DNA from: JBBRNH01 sp038230415
Lineage (GTDB): Bacteria > Bacteroidota > Bacteroidia > Cytophagales > Spirosomataceae
Reading direction: 5' to 3'
DNA: 61,095 nt
Assembly (NCBI GenBank): GCA_038230415.1
Contig: JBBRNH010000024.1
Coordinates: forward strand, 1-61,095
Shown: positions 10,801 to 19,068 of the stretch, piece by piece
Layout of the letters: the number at the start of each line of letters is the position of its first letter
Numbering within the stretch: position 1 is the first letter of the stretch
Made by a program: the position numbers and the translations under genes
Notes under the pieces: generated by a model
What the model saw: only the letters and a program-made list of their open reading frames with translations
Databases searched by the model: none
What the model was told of the DNA's origin: nothing

Positions 10801-11398
10801 TGCCGGGCGCGACGACCTGCTGAAACAGTGGGTCAGTCTGCGAAAAACCTTTCTGGATTATGCTACCTACGGACAGACTACCCTGACCCAACTGCTGACC
10901 AACACCAGACCAGACGAGCTTAACCGCCTGAAAGCCTGCACGTTCGAGACCTCGATTATCGAAAATATGGGCGGGGGACGGTTCCGGCGAAGGGCGTTGC
11001 CGGTGGAGGCTCAGTTTTCGGCAACGTTCGGAATCTTAACCGACGATTTCACTGGCGACGGCCTGCCCGACCTGCTCCTGACCGGCAACAACCACGCCGG
11101 TGAAGTGCTGTATGGCTGGGCCGATGCCTCGCTGGGCGTGTTGCTGGCGGGTGACGAACGGGGCAATTTCCGGCCTGTTTCGCCCGAACGCAGCGGCCTG
11201 TTTTTGTCGGGCGATCACCGGAGTCTGGCACAACTCCGCAGCAACCGGGGGCAGCCGGTGATTGTGGCCGCGCCCAACGCCGACAGTCTGATCGTTCTCA
11301 AACCAACCCGGCAACGTAATACCGCCATTACGCCGGACAACCGGCACGTTGCCCCAATCGCTGATTTACAACGTATTAACCGAACAAAACCCAAATGA
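7892..11398 (+). CDS. VCBS/FG-GAP repeat protein with ASPIC/UnbV domain (CRTAC1-like)
   Basis: A large exported protein of 1168 residues. About 14 calcium-binding-type repeats of the pattern DxDxDGxxD are visible (for example DINNDGWLDVYL, DYDRDGDLDMYL, DADNDGDVDLYVAGG), predicting two beta-propellers. Between them, near residues 545-630, is an ASPIC/UnbV domain (RRGIGSTVTV, then VVVVWPDGRRQ). The N-terminus carries a signal sequence with a probable lipobox (GLNTCQTG), so it is likely a surface lipoprotein. In-frame ATGs at 7922 and 7931 are plausible alternative starts. Such genes often accompany SusCD pairs in Bacteroidota; their exact role is unknown, perhaps substrate binding. It overlaps the fucosidase start by 4 bases. 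Confidence 0.85.
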   Translation: MKRFRSSCRVMTTMPKHLWLTRLCVCGAVLLGLNTCQTGPKQAPLFASLNAGRTGLTYANTITESDSVNVLSYYYCYNGGGVAVGDFNNDRRPDLFFGGNMVSSRLYLNDGNLHFRDVTGPARLTTTDWIMGVSVVDINNDGWLDVYLNVAGPQRAKPGRNRLFINGGANKTGVPVFTEKAAEYGLADGSFNVQSAFFDYDRDGDLDMYLMTNQVNGVDKNMVIPPDYAVTRGATTDRLYENRGVSDSLRHPVYVDVSARAGITHEGYGLGLSIADLNADGWPDVYVANDFMTNDHLYINQQTGSFNDQCRASQRHQSYNGMGVDVADINNDTRPDVMVVDMLPQTNVRRKTTIAGMNYEKFLLETQAGYVPQFMRNTLQLNRGNGPTGVQFSDIGQLAGIHATDWSWGPLLADFDNDGFRDVYITNGFAKNITDLDFANYQAAETMFGPQQARNDRQQELTKRLTGVKVSNYVFRNTGHLTFTDETENWGISQPSYSNGAVYADLDSDGDLDLVTSNINEPAYLHENRADKQPNAANFLAIKLLGSPQNRRGIGSTVTVHDGTRNQTAYVSPVRGYLSSIETPLHIGMGRASRADSVVVVWPDGRRQVVKNVPVNQTLTLDYQNSRSEKIAPKTPDEPLFVVANDALGIHYKHLENRHNDFAENPLLLRQYDRSGPALAVGDVDGKNGDDFFVGGSAGQPGMLFRQQANGSFVCAAINQTEARCEDAGALFFDADNDGDVDLYVAGGGSEFKPESADYQDRLYLNDAADKHGNGKFTLSPNALPVMRASKSCVVGADYDHDGDVDLFIGGRYEPGAYPKSPRSYLLQNNGGIFRDVTAQIAPGLTRIGMVSGAVWTDFDNDGWIDLIGVGEWMPITFFQNRRGRLVNTTAKTGLGESRGWWNSILPVDIDRDGDMDYVAGNAGTNIDYAPQPGQPLELVAGDFDHNGRTKPVVFQYILTGNGNREQVPFAGRDDLLKQWVSLRKTFLDYATYGQTTLTQLLTNTRPDELNRLKACTFETSIIENMGGGRFRRRALPVEAQFSATFGILTDDFTGDGLPDLLLTGNNHAGEVLYGWADASLGVLLAGDERGNFRPVSPERSGLFLSGDHRSLAQLRSNRGQPVIVAAPNADSLIVLKPTRQRNTAITPDNRHVAPIADLQRINRTKPK

Positions 11399-12831
11399 AA
11401 TCATCCATTTTTTTCTTCGCCCTTTTGCTATTAGCTGCCGGGCCGGGCCGGGCGCAGACCCCAACTGCCCGCTACGACACCACGCAGGCATCCATTGACA
11501 AACACCCCGTACCGGCCTGGTTTAACGATGCTAAGCTTGGTATTTTCGTCCATTGGGGGCTGTATTCGGTGCCGGGCTGGGCCAAAGGAACCAAAAAACC
11601 GTTGCGGGAAATTCTGGCAACTACCCCCGGCGAAGAATGGTTTGCCAACAATCCATACGCCGAGTGGTATCTGAACTCGCTCAAAATCGAAGGCAGCAGT
11701 ACGCAGCAACATCACAAGGCTACCTACGGCGAGACGTTTAGTTACGATGATTTTGTGCCGGTCTTTAACCGCGAAATCAAGAAGTGGAATCCTGACGAAT
11801 GGGCCAAACTTTTTAAGGACATCGGCGCGAAGTATGTGGTGCTGACCACCAAACACCACGACGGTTTTTTAATGTGGCCCAGCCGCCAGCCCAACCCCAA
11901 CAAGCCAAATTACCAGGCCAGCCGCGACATTGTGGGCGAACTTTCGAAAGCCGTAACTGGGCAGGGACTAAAAATGGGCCTGTATTATTCAAGCGGGTTA
12001 GACTGGACGTTTAACCCTAAAACCATCAAAAATTTCCCTGATTTGTTTCAGGCCACGCCCCAGCAACCCGAATACGTGGCGTATCTCGGCAACCACTGGC
12101 GCGAACTCACCGACCGTTACAACCCGGCAGTACTGTGGGCCGATATTGGCAGTCCCAAAGCGTATAACCCGGTGCCGGTGATTGCGGAGTTCTACAACAA
12201 GACCCCGGATGGCGTGGTCAATAACCGCCACACATTCGAGTTTGCCACCCCCAAAGCCAAACCCGCCGTTCATGCTGATTTCACCACGCCCGAATACCAG
12301 GTGCTTGACTCGATAGCGACCAAAAAATGGGAAACCTGCCGGGGTATCGGCCTGTCATTCGGCTATAACCAAACCGAAGATGCGGCTACGTTTTTATCGG
12401 TGGACGCGCTGGTTGATTCATTTGTTGACATCGTGAGCAAAAACGGGAACCTGCTGCTCAACGTTGGCCCCGAAGCCGATGGCACCATTCCGGCGGGGCA
12501 ACGCGAACGGCTCGAAGGCTTGGGTAAGTGGCTGAAAAGCAACGGCGAAGCCATTTATGCCACCCGCCCCTGGACACAGGCTGCGGCTAAAACCACCGAT
12601 GGCGGGCGTGTTCGGTTCACCACCAAAGCCGGGAACGTGTATCTTATGCTGCTGGATGAGCCAACCAAAAAAACCGTTACCATCGCTGACTTGCCATTGG
12701 CTACTGCGAAAACCGTTACGGAAGTAGGGACGGGTAAAGCCGTGAAACACACCCTGACCAACCGAACGCTAACCCTGACCATGCCCGACAATCAGCCCAA
12801 ATCCGTGGCGTATGCCTTTCGGATCGAGTGA
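11395..12831 (+). CDS. Alpha-L-fucosidase, GH29 family
   Basis: A secreted or periplasmic glycoside hydrolase of 478 residues predicted to release L-fucose from glycans. It has a signal peptide (to about residue 20, GRAQ). The GH29 opening motif LGIFVHWGLYSVPGWA lies near residues 48-63, VVLTTKHHDGFLMWPS near 150-165, and the probable nucleophile Asp is in LWADIGSP near residue 250. The sequence NGNLLLNVGPEADGTIP near 350 is also typical, and a small beta domain closes the protein. The start codon overlaps the VCBS stop (ATGA), so translation is probably coupled. It is the only glycosidase in the SusCD locus and the best clue to its substrate. Confidence 0.92.
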   Translation: MKSSIFFFALLLLAAGPGRAQTPTARYDTTQASIDKHPVPAWFNDAKLGIFVHWGLYSVPGWAKGTKKPLREILATTPGEEWFANNPYAEWYLNSLKIEGSSTQQHHKATYGETFSYDDFVPVFNREIKKWNPDEWAKLFKDIGAKYVVLTTKHHDGFLMWPSRQPNPNKPNYQASRDIVGELSKAVTGQGLKMGLYYSSGLDWTFNPKTIKNFPDLFQATPQQPEYVAYLGNHWRELTDRYNPAVLWADIGSPKAYNPVPVIAEFYNKTPDGVVNNRHTFEFATPKAKPAVHADFTTPEYQVLDSIATKKWETCRGIGLSFGYNQTEDAATFLSVDALVDSFVDIVSKNGNLLLNVGPEADGTIPAGQRERLEGLGKWLKSNGEAIYATRPWTQAAAKTTDGGRVRFTTKAGNVYLMLLDEPTKKTVTIADLPLATAKTVTEVGTGKAVKHTLTNRTLTLTMPDNQPKSVAYAFRIE

Positions 12832-12972
12832 TCAGAAGCCTGTTTTTTCGGCAGAAACTGCTTAGATGTACAACAACTGAACTGATTTTACCCGGCAACA
12901 TCAATCCTGGAACAACTATTATTGAGCGATGCGTCGCACCTCCCAAAGTAGCAGAGATGCAGTTGATTTAGG

Positions 12973-13677
12973 TCAGGCCCGTTTCAGCCGCCTGAATAGT
13001 GGATTCTGGCGGTAGGTCAACTCCGCAACGGTAGCTAAGAGCCAGACAGCCAACACAATACTTGCCGTTGCGAGAATAGGAAACTCAGCATCTAATGACT
13101 TTTTAAACGTGAACGGGTGATATATCATAAAAGCATAAATTGGCAGATTTATGGCAACCCCGATGACGAAGTTTGCAACCCGTTCGTTTCCCGAATACTT
13201 ACGCCGGTAATACCCAGCTAACGGGCGATTATTCCAGTCCCATCTCCATTCTCTCGTATTCCGTTTACGAAATGGCAGACCAACCAAAACCGTCAGGGCT
13301 ATAACCGGAAACCAAAGTAACAAAAACGCATCAAGCCCATTCTCATTAATCAGTTGATAGAGTCCGTATCCTGACACCAAAAACGGCAGAAACCGGGGCG
13401 GAAGCACATATTTCACCAAAATCTGCCGGTAAGCCTGCCACGCCGTTTGGTTACTGGCCCGGACGTATTCCTTTTCCAACTTCGACAACCCGCTCCGCCC
13501 GCCAAAACCGGCATCAACTTCATGAACGGCATCGTTTATGGTTTTACCCTGCCCCATTTTTTCGGCAACGGCATTGGCATAATGATCGGTCAGTTCGGCC
13601 ACAAGCGCGTCGTTCAGCAGCCAGTTATCTTGCCGCAAATGACGATCAACATCAGCGAGTTGTTGGGACGTGAGCAT
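12973..13677 (-). CDS. Membrane protein with N-terminal HAAS-like helical domain (paralog 1)
   Basis: A 234-residue protein. The first 70 or so residues are soluble and helical (DRHLRQDNWLLNDALVAELT, then a GFGGRSGL motif), followed by about four membrane segments. The soluble part matches the N-terminus of the neighbouring gene almost motif for motif (DRHLRQDNWLLN, AELTDHYA, VAEKM, GFGGR), so the two are duplicates. Small helical domains of this kind (HAAS/DUF1700-like) are known next to PadR regulators, as here. It is last in the probable operon padR - paralog 2 - paralog 1, with only 5 bases between the paralogs. The function is unknown; a signalling role is inferred from the context. Confidence 0.75.
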   Translation of the reverse strand: MLTSQQLADVDRHLRQDNWLLNDALVAELTDHYANAVAEKMGQGKTINDAVHEVDAGFGGRSGLSKLEKEYVRASNQTAWQAYRQILVKYVLPPRFLPFLVSGYGLYQLINENGLDAFLLLWFPVIALTVLVGLPFRKRNTREWRWDWNNRPLAGYYRRKYSGNERVANFVIGVAINLPIYAFMIYHPFTFKKSLDAEFPILATASIVLAVWLLATVAELTYRQNPLFRRLKRA

Positions 13678-13682
13678 GGCGT

Positions 13683-14363
13683 TTAGGCAGATTTAGGAAT
13701 GGGCTTTCGACTTGCCAGCAGTGCGCGACGGATGCAAATAGCGAGGGCCGTATAATAAACAAGGCATAACGTTTCGATAATTGTGTTGAGCAGTAGCACC
13801 CCGCCCGCAGGGAGGCCAAAAGAGACGTATTTGTTGAGCGAAATCAGCAACAGAGCCAGAAAATAGGCAACGCTAAAAATGGGTGACGAAGGCCGGGCGA
13901 CGGTAACATCAACCTCCCCGCGTGTTCGGTAAAAGAACACAATAGTTTGTACCAGACTTGCCAGCAGAGCACAACTAACGAATCCCATTCCGGCCATCAA
14001 GCCGACGTTTAGTACGTCCTGCACGTAGTGATTAAGACCATATATGATCCCAAAAATCAGAATGGTAATAGGCCACCGGGAGCCTTCGATAAACGTCCGC
14101 ACCTCTTTCCACTCCAGCAACTGTAATGCCCGGTAATTTTGCGTCTGGTAATTTTCCTCCATCAGTAACAGTCCTTTCCGCCCGCCAAAGCCAGTATGCA
14201 CATCGTACAGGGCCACGTCGAAAGTCGCACCTGCGGACATTTTTTCGGCAACGGCAACGGCATAATGATCTGTCAGTTCGGCAATTAGGGCTTGGTTCAG
14301 TAGCCAGTTATCCTGGCGCAGATGGCGGTCAATGGCCGCGAGTTGGGTGGTGGTGAGATTCAT
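13683..14363 (-). CDS. Membrane protein with N-terminal HAAS-like helical domain (paralog 2)
   Basis: A 226-residue paralog of the next gene. The same soluble N-terminal helical module (residues 1-75, with AIDRHLRQDNWLLN and VHTGFGGRKGL) is joined to about four membrane segments that are less conserved between the two copies. One base separates its start from the PadR stop, so it is almost certainly co-transcribed and may be translationally coupled. The pairing suggests a membrane component whose activity or level is tied to the PadR regulator. I do not recognise an enzymatic motif. Confidence 0.75.
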   Translation of the reverse strand: MNLTTTQLAAIDRHLRQDNWLLNQALIAELTDHYAVAVAEKMSAGATFDVALYDVHTGFGGRKGLLLMEENYQTQNYRALQLLEWKEVRTFIEGSRWPITILIFGIIYGLNHYVQDVLNVGLMAGMGFVSCALLASLVQTIVFFYRTRGEVDVTVARPSSPIFSVAYFLALLLISLNKYVSFGLPAGGVLLLNTIIETLCLVYYTALAICIRRALLASRKPIPKSA

Positions 14364-14364
14364 A

Positions 14365-14721
14365 CTAAGCCGGGATTAATGCGTTAGTTGACTGATTCAG
14401 AATGGTTTGCAGGGTATTCATAAACGCCCGGAGTTCGGCTACGCGGTCGGTAGCGGCACTATGGCCGGTTTTGGTGAGCGAATAATATTTGCGGGCGCGG
14501 CCATCCACTATTTCAGTCTCGGTGGTGAGCAGGCCGTCGGCTTCCAGTTTGTGCAGAGCCGGATATAGTGCGCCTTCGGTAATAGCCATATCGCCCTCGG
14601 TGATGGCTTTCACTTGCTGCGTAATCTCGTAGCCATACATCCGGTCGCGGTCTTCGAGCAACTTCAAAATGATGACCGACAGGCTGCCTTTCAGCAGTTG
14701 GGCGTTGTTGGTTGGATTCAT
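14365..14721 (-). CDS. PadR-family transcriptional regulator
   Basis: A 118-residue winged-helix repressor. The PadR signature is clear: LLKGSLSVIILKLLEDRDRM near residues 8-27, YGYEITQQVK, then EGALYPALHKLEADGLL and GRARKYYSLTKTG. I start it at the ATG at 14721, because MNPTNNAQLLKG is the usual PadR opening; an upstream in-frame start at 14748 would add nine residues and overlap the palindrome. It is divergent from an ABC transporter and heads an operon with two membrane proteins. A palindrome in the shared promoter is its likely operator, so it probably represses itself and possibly the transporter. Confidence 0.93.
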   Translation of the reverse strand: MNPTNNAQLLKGSLSVIILKLLEDRDRMYGYEITQQVKAITEGDMAITEGALYPALHKLEADGLLTTETEIVDGRARKYYSLTKTGHSAATDRVAELRAFMNTLQTILNQSTNALIPA

Positions 14722-14746
14722 GGTGGCAAATATACGCGAGTTCGAC

Positions 14747-14767
14747 ATACCTACAAGTCTTAGGTAT
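14747..14767. promoter_or_regulatory. Candidate PadR operator
   Basis: A perfect inverted repeat ATACCTA (14747-14753) and TAGGTAT (14761-14767) with a 7-base spacer sits in the 86-bp divergent region between padR and the ABC gene. A dimeric winged-helix repressor typically binds such a site. The assignment is by position and symmetry only. Confidence 0.6.
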
Positions 14768-14794
14768 ATCTGAACTGTAATCCTGGTTCAGACG

Positions 14795-14802
14795 TACCTT
14801 TG
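14795..14802 (+). promoter_or_regulatory. Bacteroidota-type -7 box for the ABC gene
   Basis: TACCTTTG matches the TAnnTTTG consensus of the Bacteroidota housekeeping sigma factor. It ends 5 bases before the ATG at 14808, which would place the transcription start at or next to the start codon. I find no convincing -33 TTG at the usual distance. Confidence 0.4.
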
Positions 14803-14807
14803 TTGTA

Positions 14808-16646
14808 ATGAAAACTTATTTCCGCTTGCTCGCCTACGCCCGGCCACTCGGCTCGTTTTTGGGGCCGTTTCTGGTGCTGTCGCTGCTGGCGAGTGTGTTT
14901 GGGGTGCTGAACTTTACGCTCCTCATCCCGCTCCTGAACGTACTCTTCGGGCAGGTCGGCCCCGCCGAAATCGAGAAAGTCCTGAATCAGCCCGCCCCGG
15001 TTCTGTCACTAAACACCTCATTATCAACGCTGTTCAATTATCAGTTTGCCCTGATTTTCAGGCAGTTCGGGCAGCAAGGGGCGTTGCAGTTCGTCTGCGG
15101 AATTATCGTGGGGTCGGTGTTGCTCAACAATATCTTCAAATATTTCGCCATCCGGCAGTTAGAAGGCTTCAAGGCCCGGATGGTGGCTCGGCTGCGCGAA
15201 GCGGTCTTTACGCGGGCCATCAATCTGCACCTCGGCTTTTTCTCGAACGAGCGCAAAGGCAACCTCATCGCCCGGATTATGACCGACGTGCAGGAGGTCG
15301 AAAACTCGATTGCCAACTCGCTCTCGGCGGCCACCAAAGAACTGTTTTTGCTCGTTGCCTACATCGTTGTCCTGTTCGGCATTTCCGTAAAACTCACGTT
15401 ATTCTCTGTGCTGGTTCTGCCCGTTTCGGGCATTTTTATTGCCTTTCTGGTGCGCCGGATGAAGCAGGATGCACAAGCCGGGCAGCAACGGCTGGCGGGT
15501 TTGCTGAGTATTTTGGACGAAACCTTCGGCGGTATGCGCGTTGTGAAAGGCTTTAACGCCGAAGGCTTCGTGCTGACAAAATTCCGAACCGAAAACGAAG
15601 GTTACCGGCGGGCGGTGCGGTCGCTGGCAAACCGGCGCGAGTTGGCCTCGCCATTCTCTGAAGCGATGGGCGTGGCGGTTGTTGCCGCGATTTTGCTCTA
15701 CGGCGGGTCGCTGGTGTTGTCGGGGCAGTCAGACCTCACGGCATCGGCGTTTATCGCCTACTTAGCCACGTTTTCGCAGGTGACGCGCCCGGCCAAAGAA
15801 ATCTCGAACGCCTTTAGTGCATCGCAACGGGGGCTGGCTTCGGGCGAGCGGATTCTGGAACTATTAGACACGCCCCCGGCTCTGCCCGACAAACCCGGCG
15901 CAACTCAACTCACTGATTTTCAGGATAAAATCGAAATCCGTGCTGTATCGTTTGCTTACGAACCGGGAACGCCGGTTTTGCGCGATGTTTCATTTACGAT
16001 TCAAAAAGGCAAAACCATCGCCCTCGTCGGCGCGTCGGGCGGGGGCAAATCAACCATCGCCGACCTGATTCCGCGTTTTTATGACCCTACCACTGGCAGC
16101 ATCCTGATTGATGGCCTGGACTTGTGCGACTGCACGGCGGCATCGGTACGGGCGCAGATGGGCATCGTGACCCAGGAAAGTATTTTGTTTAACGACACCA
16201 TTTTTAACAATATCGCGTTTGGCAGTACCGCCACCGAAGCCGAGGTGATACAGGCCGCCCGGATTGCTAATGCCCACGAGTTTATCAGTCAGCAACCCAA
16301 CGGCTACCAAACCACCATCGGCGACCGGGGCAGCCGGCTGTCGGGCGGGCAACGGCAACGCATCAGCATTGCCCGCGCCGTGCTGAAAAACCCACCCATT
16401 CTGATTCTCGACGAGGCAACGTCGGCTCTCGATACCGAGTCGGAGCAGTTGGTGCAGGAAGCCCTAACGCGGCTGATGACAAACCGCACCACCCTCGTGA
16501 TTGCCCACCGGCTCAGCACGATTCAACACGCCGACGAAATTTTGGTGATTCAGCAGGGCCGCATCGTGGAGCGCGGGCATCACACCGAATTGCTGAACCT
16601 ACCCGGTGGTTTCTACCGGAAACTCCGGGGAACGCAGGCAACCTGA
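14808..16646 (+). CDS. ABC transporter, fused permease and ATPase (MsbA-like exporter)
   Basis: A 612-residue half-transporter acting as a homodimer in the inner membrane. The membrane domain (about residues 15-330) has six predicted helices and the coupling region typical of exporters. The ATPase domain shows Walker A GASGGGKS (408-415), the Q-loop at VTQES near 455, the signature LSGGQ (511-515), Walker B ILILDE (531-536) and the switch His in VIAHRLS. The nearest family is MsbA and lipid or drug exporters; the substrate is not readable. It is divergent from padR, and the palindrome between them makes PadR control plausible, as for PadR-regulated drug exporters elsewhere. Confidence 0.92.
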   Translation: MKTYFRLLAYARPLGSFLGPFLVLSLLASVFGVLNFTLLIPLLNVLFGQVGPAEIEKVLNQPAPVLSLNTSLSTLFNYQFALIFRQFGQQGALQFVCGIIVGSVLLNNIFKYFAIRQLEGFKARMVARLREAVFTRAINLHLGFFSNERKGNLIARIMTDVQEVENSIANSLSAATKELFLLVAYIVVLFGISVKLTLFSVLVLPVSGIFIAFLVRRMKQDAQAGQQRLAGLLSILDETFGGMRVVKGFNAEGFVLTKFRTENEGYRRAVRSLANRRELASPFSEAMGVAVVAAILLYGGSLVLSGQSDLTASAFIAYLATFSQVTRPAKEISNAFSASQRGLASGERILELLDTPPALPDKPGATQLTDFQDKIEIRAVSFAYEPGTPVLRDVSFTIQKGKTIALVGASGGGKSTIADLIPRFYDPTTGSILIDGLDLCDCTAASVRAQMGIVTQESILFNDTIFNNIAFGSTATEAEVIQAARIANAHEFISQQPNGYQTTIGDRGSRLSGGQRQRISIARAVLKNPPILILDEATSALDTESEQLVQEALTRLMTNRTTLVIAHRLSTIQHADEILVIQQGRIVERGHHTELLNLPGGFYRKLRGTQAT

Positions 16647-16658
16647 ACCATCTGTTCG

Positions 16659-16759
16659 ACCACCCCCAATCCCCTCCTAAAACAGGAGGGTGCTTCTCAA
16701 AAGCTACGCTTTCGTTGTGTTTTGGCCCCCTCCTGTTTTAGGAGGGGGTTGGGGGTGGT
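16659..16759. repeat. Long inverted repeat (32-bp arms, 31/32 matched)
   Basis: Arms 16659-16690 and 16728-16759 are complementary except at one position and flank 37 bases. Like the element at 7752-7831 they are 32 bp long, carry CCACCCCC blocks at the outer ends and CCCTCC..GGAGGG palindromes inside. The right arm lies before the sialate esterase gene, so open-frame extensions into this element are not coding. Confidence 0.8.
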
Positions 16760-16866
16760 TAGCAATTTGGTATGAAAAGACGCGGCAATTTTGGAACTTT
16801 GTGGACTATTCACCGGGTTTGGGCCAATTTTTGAGGAGCAATTACTTGTATTTTTTTGATTCGTGT

Positions 16867-19008
16867 ATGAAAGCGATACTGTGCAGAACGGTAGTACTAA
16901 CGGGGTGGCTGTTGGGGCTGGTAACAATGATAGCCACCGCCCAAACCAACGTGCTGAAGATCACCTATCCCGAAAGCCGGGCCGTGTTCCAGCGGGCCAA
17001 CGACAATTTCAGTACCATCTATTTATCAGGCAGTTATTACCAACACATAGACAGTGTTCAGGCGCGGTTGCTGGCCGAAGTTGACGGTCAGGGGCAAAAC
17101 ACGGGCTGGTCAACCATTCAGCGCGGCATTCAGGGGGGCGTGTTTCAGGGAGCAATTCGCGGACAGGCCGGGTGGTATCAGCTTCAGGTACAGGCGTTTG
17201 CGGGTGGAAAAGTCGTTGGTAACGATGTGGTTCGTAAAGTCGGTATTGGCGAAGTGTTTGTCATCACCGGCCAGTCAAACGCACAGGGGTTTCAGGATGC
17301 GGGAGCCACCGGAGCCACCGACGACCGGGTAAACTGCGTGGCGTATGACAATTTTACGGTCAACTCCTTAGCCGACCCACCGGCCCCGACATTTCAGCAG
17401 CTTAGTTCGGGTGCGCTCATCGGCCCGCGTGGGCAAAGTGCCTGGTGCTGGGGTATGCTCGGCGATCAAATTGCCAAACGATACAACTGCCCGGTGCTGT
17501 TTGTAAACACGGCCTGGTCTGGCACAACCAGCAAAAACTGGCGCGAGAGTGCAGACGGCAAACCGACGAGCTTCTTCTTCAACAACACGATTGCTCTTCC
17601 TGCTGGTATGCCCTACGCCAATCTGCTAATTGCATTGCAATATTACTGCTCGTTGCAGGGGTTGCGGGCGGTGCTGTGGCAACAGGGCGAAAGCGACAAT
17701 TACCCGCTGAACGTGAGCCGGGCCGAATACGCCGACAATATTCAATATCTATTCAATAAAACCCGGTTTGACACCAACCGCTACCCGGCCTGGATTCTGG
17801 CCCGGTCGTCGTACAACACCGGGCGCGTTAGTACCAACATCATTGCGGCTCAAAACGCGCTGATTAATACCTACAACAACAACGTGTATGCCGGGCCGAT
17901 GACGGATAACATTCAGATTCCGCGCCCCGGCGAAGATGTGCATTTTGGCGGAGACGGCCTGCGACTATTGGCGTTGGCCTGGGCAGAAAGCATGAATGTT
18001 GACTTTTTCTCGCGCTCGATTCCGTTGTTGCCCCTGCCCCAGCCAACGATGACCGTTACCTGCAACAGCACCACCAACAGCGGACTGTCGCTGTCGTTAC
18101 CCGACGGTTTTAAGTCGTACAACTGGCGCGGAGGGCAGGCCGGGCGTACCATTACCGCTACTACTGCCAACACCTACCGGGCCGTGCTGAAAGATAACTT
18201 CGGCAACACGTTTCTGTCGCCCGCCGTGCAGATTACGGGGCCTGTCCGGCCCGATACGCCAATCATCACGCTACCCCGGCAGAACAACGCCACCGCCACC
18301 GCCCAACAGCAGATTTGTGCCGATTCGGTGCTGACGCTGGCAAGCAACTCGCCCATCGGCTACGGTCTGCAATGGAGTACGAGTACGCCAAACCGCACGT
18401 TGAGCGTCAGCACAGACGGCACATTCAGCGTGCAGGCAACCAACGTCTATGGTTGCCGGTCGGCACAATCGGCGGGCGTAACGGTAACGGTGCGGCCCCG
18501 GCTCAGTACGCCCACCATTGCCCAGTCTGGCCCCTACTCAGTGCAGGCCACGTTGCCCACCAGCACAACCCTCAACGAACAGTTTGACTGGCGGCAACCA
18601 GAAGGTTTTCTGCCCTACAACGGTGCAACGGCCAAAATAACGGGCAACGGCCCGCTCACGGCCCGGTCGAAGGCGGTGTTTGTGCTGGCAAACAGCAACA
18701 GCAGCCCGCTCACCTGTTATTCGGGCTTCTCAAACAGCATCAACGCCGAGCAATCGTCAACAGAGGGCGTGGTGATTTATCCGAACCCGTCGCGTAACGG
18801 TATCATCAGCATCGAAGCCCGCGACAATCTCGCTAACGCCGATATTTCGGTGTATTCGCTACATGGTCAGTTGATTTACCAAACCATCGTACCGTTGTTC
18901 GATGACCGCAAAACGCTGGATTTATCGGGTCTCACCGAGGGGCAGTACATGGTTCGGGTACGGTCGGCGGGGGTCAACGTCTCGAAACGAATCGTGATTG
19001 ATTATTGA
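16867..19008 (+). CDS. Secreted sialate O-acetylesterase-like protein with T9SS sorting domain
   Basis: A 713-residue exported protein. After a signal peptide (TMIATAQ near residue 25) it carries a SASA/SGNH-type esterase domain: FVITGQSNAQG near residue 135 with the probable catalytic Ser, VLWQQGESDN near 275, and the Asp/His pair in EDVHFGGDG near 358. Ig-like segments follow, and the last 80 residues form a type A sorting domain (VVIYPNPSRNGIISI through GQYMVRV to KRIVIDY), so it should leave by the type IX system. I start at the ATG at 16867; the upstream in-frame sequence runs through an intergenic repeat. The family removes acetyl groups from sialic acids or other glycans; the real substrate is unknown. 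Confidence 0.85.
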   Translation: MKAILCRTVVLTGWLLGLVTMIATAQTNVLKITYPESRAVFQRANDNFSTIYLSGSYYQHIDSVQARLLAEVDGQGQNTGWSTIQRGIQGGVFQGAIRGQAGWYQLQVQAFAGGKVVGNDVVRKVGIGEVFVITGQSNAQGFQDAGATGATDDRVNCVAYDNFTVNSLADPPAPTFQQLSSGALIGPRGQSAWCWGMLGDQIAKRYNCPVLFVNTAWSGTTSKNWRESADGKPTSFFFNNTIALPAGMPYANLLIALQYYCSLQGLRAVLWQQGESDNYPLNVSRAEYADNIQYLFNKTRFDTNRYPAWILARSSYNTGRVSTNIIAAQNALINTYNNNVYAGPMTDNIQIPRPGEDVHFGGDGLRLLALAWAESMNVDFFSRSIPLLPLPQPTMTVTCNSTTNSGLSLSLPDGFKSYNWRGGQAGRTITATTANTYRAVLKDNFGNTFLSPAVQITGPVRPDTPIITLPRQNNATATAQQQICADSVLTLASNSPIGYGLQWSTSTPNRTLSVSTDGTFSVQATNVYGCRSAQSAGVTVTVRPRLSTPTIAQSGPYSVQATLPTSTTLNEQFDWRQPEGFLPYNGATAKITGNGPLTARSKAVFVLANSNSSPLTCYSGFSNSINAEQSSTEGVVIYPNPSRNGIISIEARDNLANADISVYSLHGQLIYQTIVPLFDDRKTLDLSGLTEGQYMVRVRSAGVNVSKRIVIDY

Positions 19009-19022
19009 ACCACTCGTTTCTG

Positions 19023-19064
19023 ACGAACGGGACAAATCGGAGAAGTTTGATTTGCCCCGTTCGT
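19023..19064. terminator. Bidirectional hairpin between convergent genes
   Basis: Arms 19023-19038 and 19049-19064 (16 bp, one mismatch) with a 10-base loop lie in the 60-bp gap between the convergent esterase and PBP genes. Position suggests a shared terminator. Confidence 0.55.
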
Positions 19065-19068
19065 TACG

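Noticed and set aside
16690..16866. N-terminal extension of the sialate esterase gene
   Set aside because: The extension would be translated through an inverted repeat and lacks a signal peptide; the ATG at 16867 begins a normal one.
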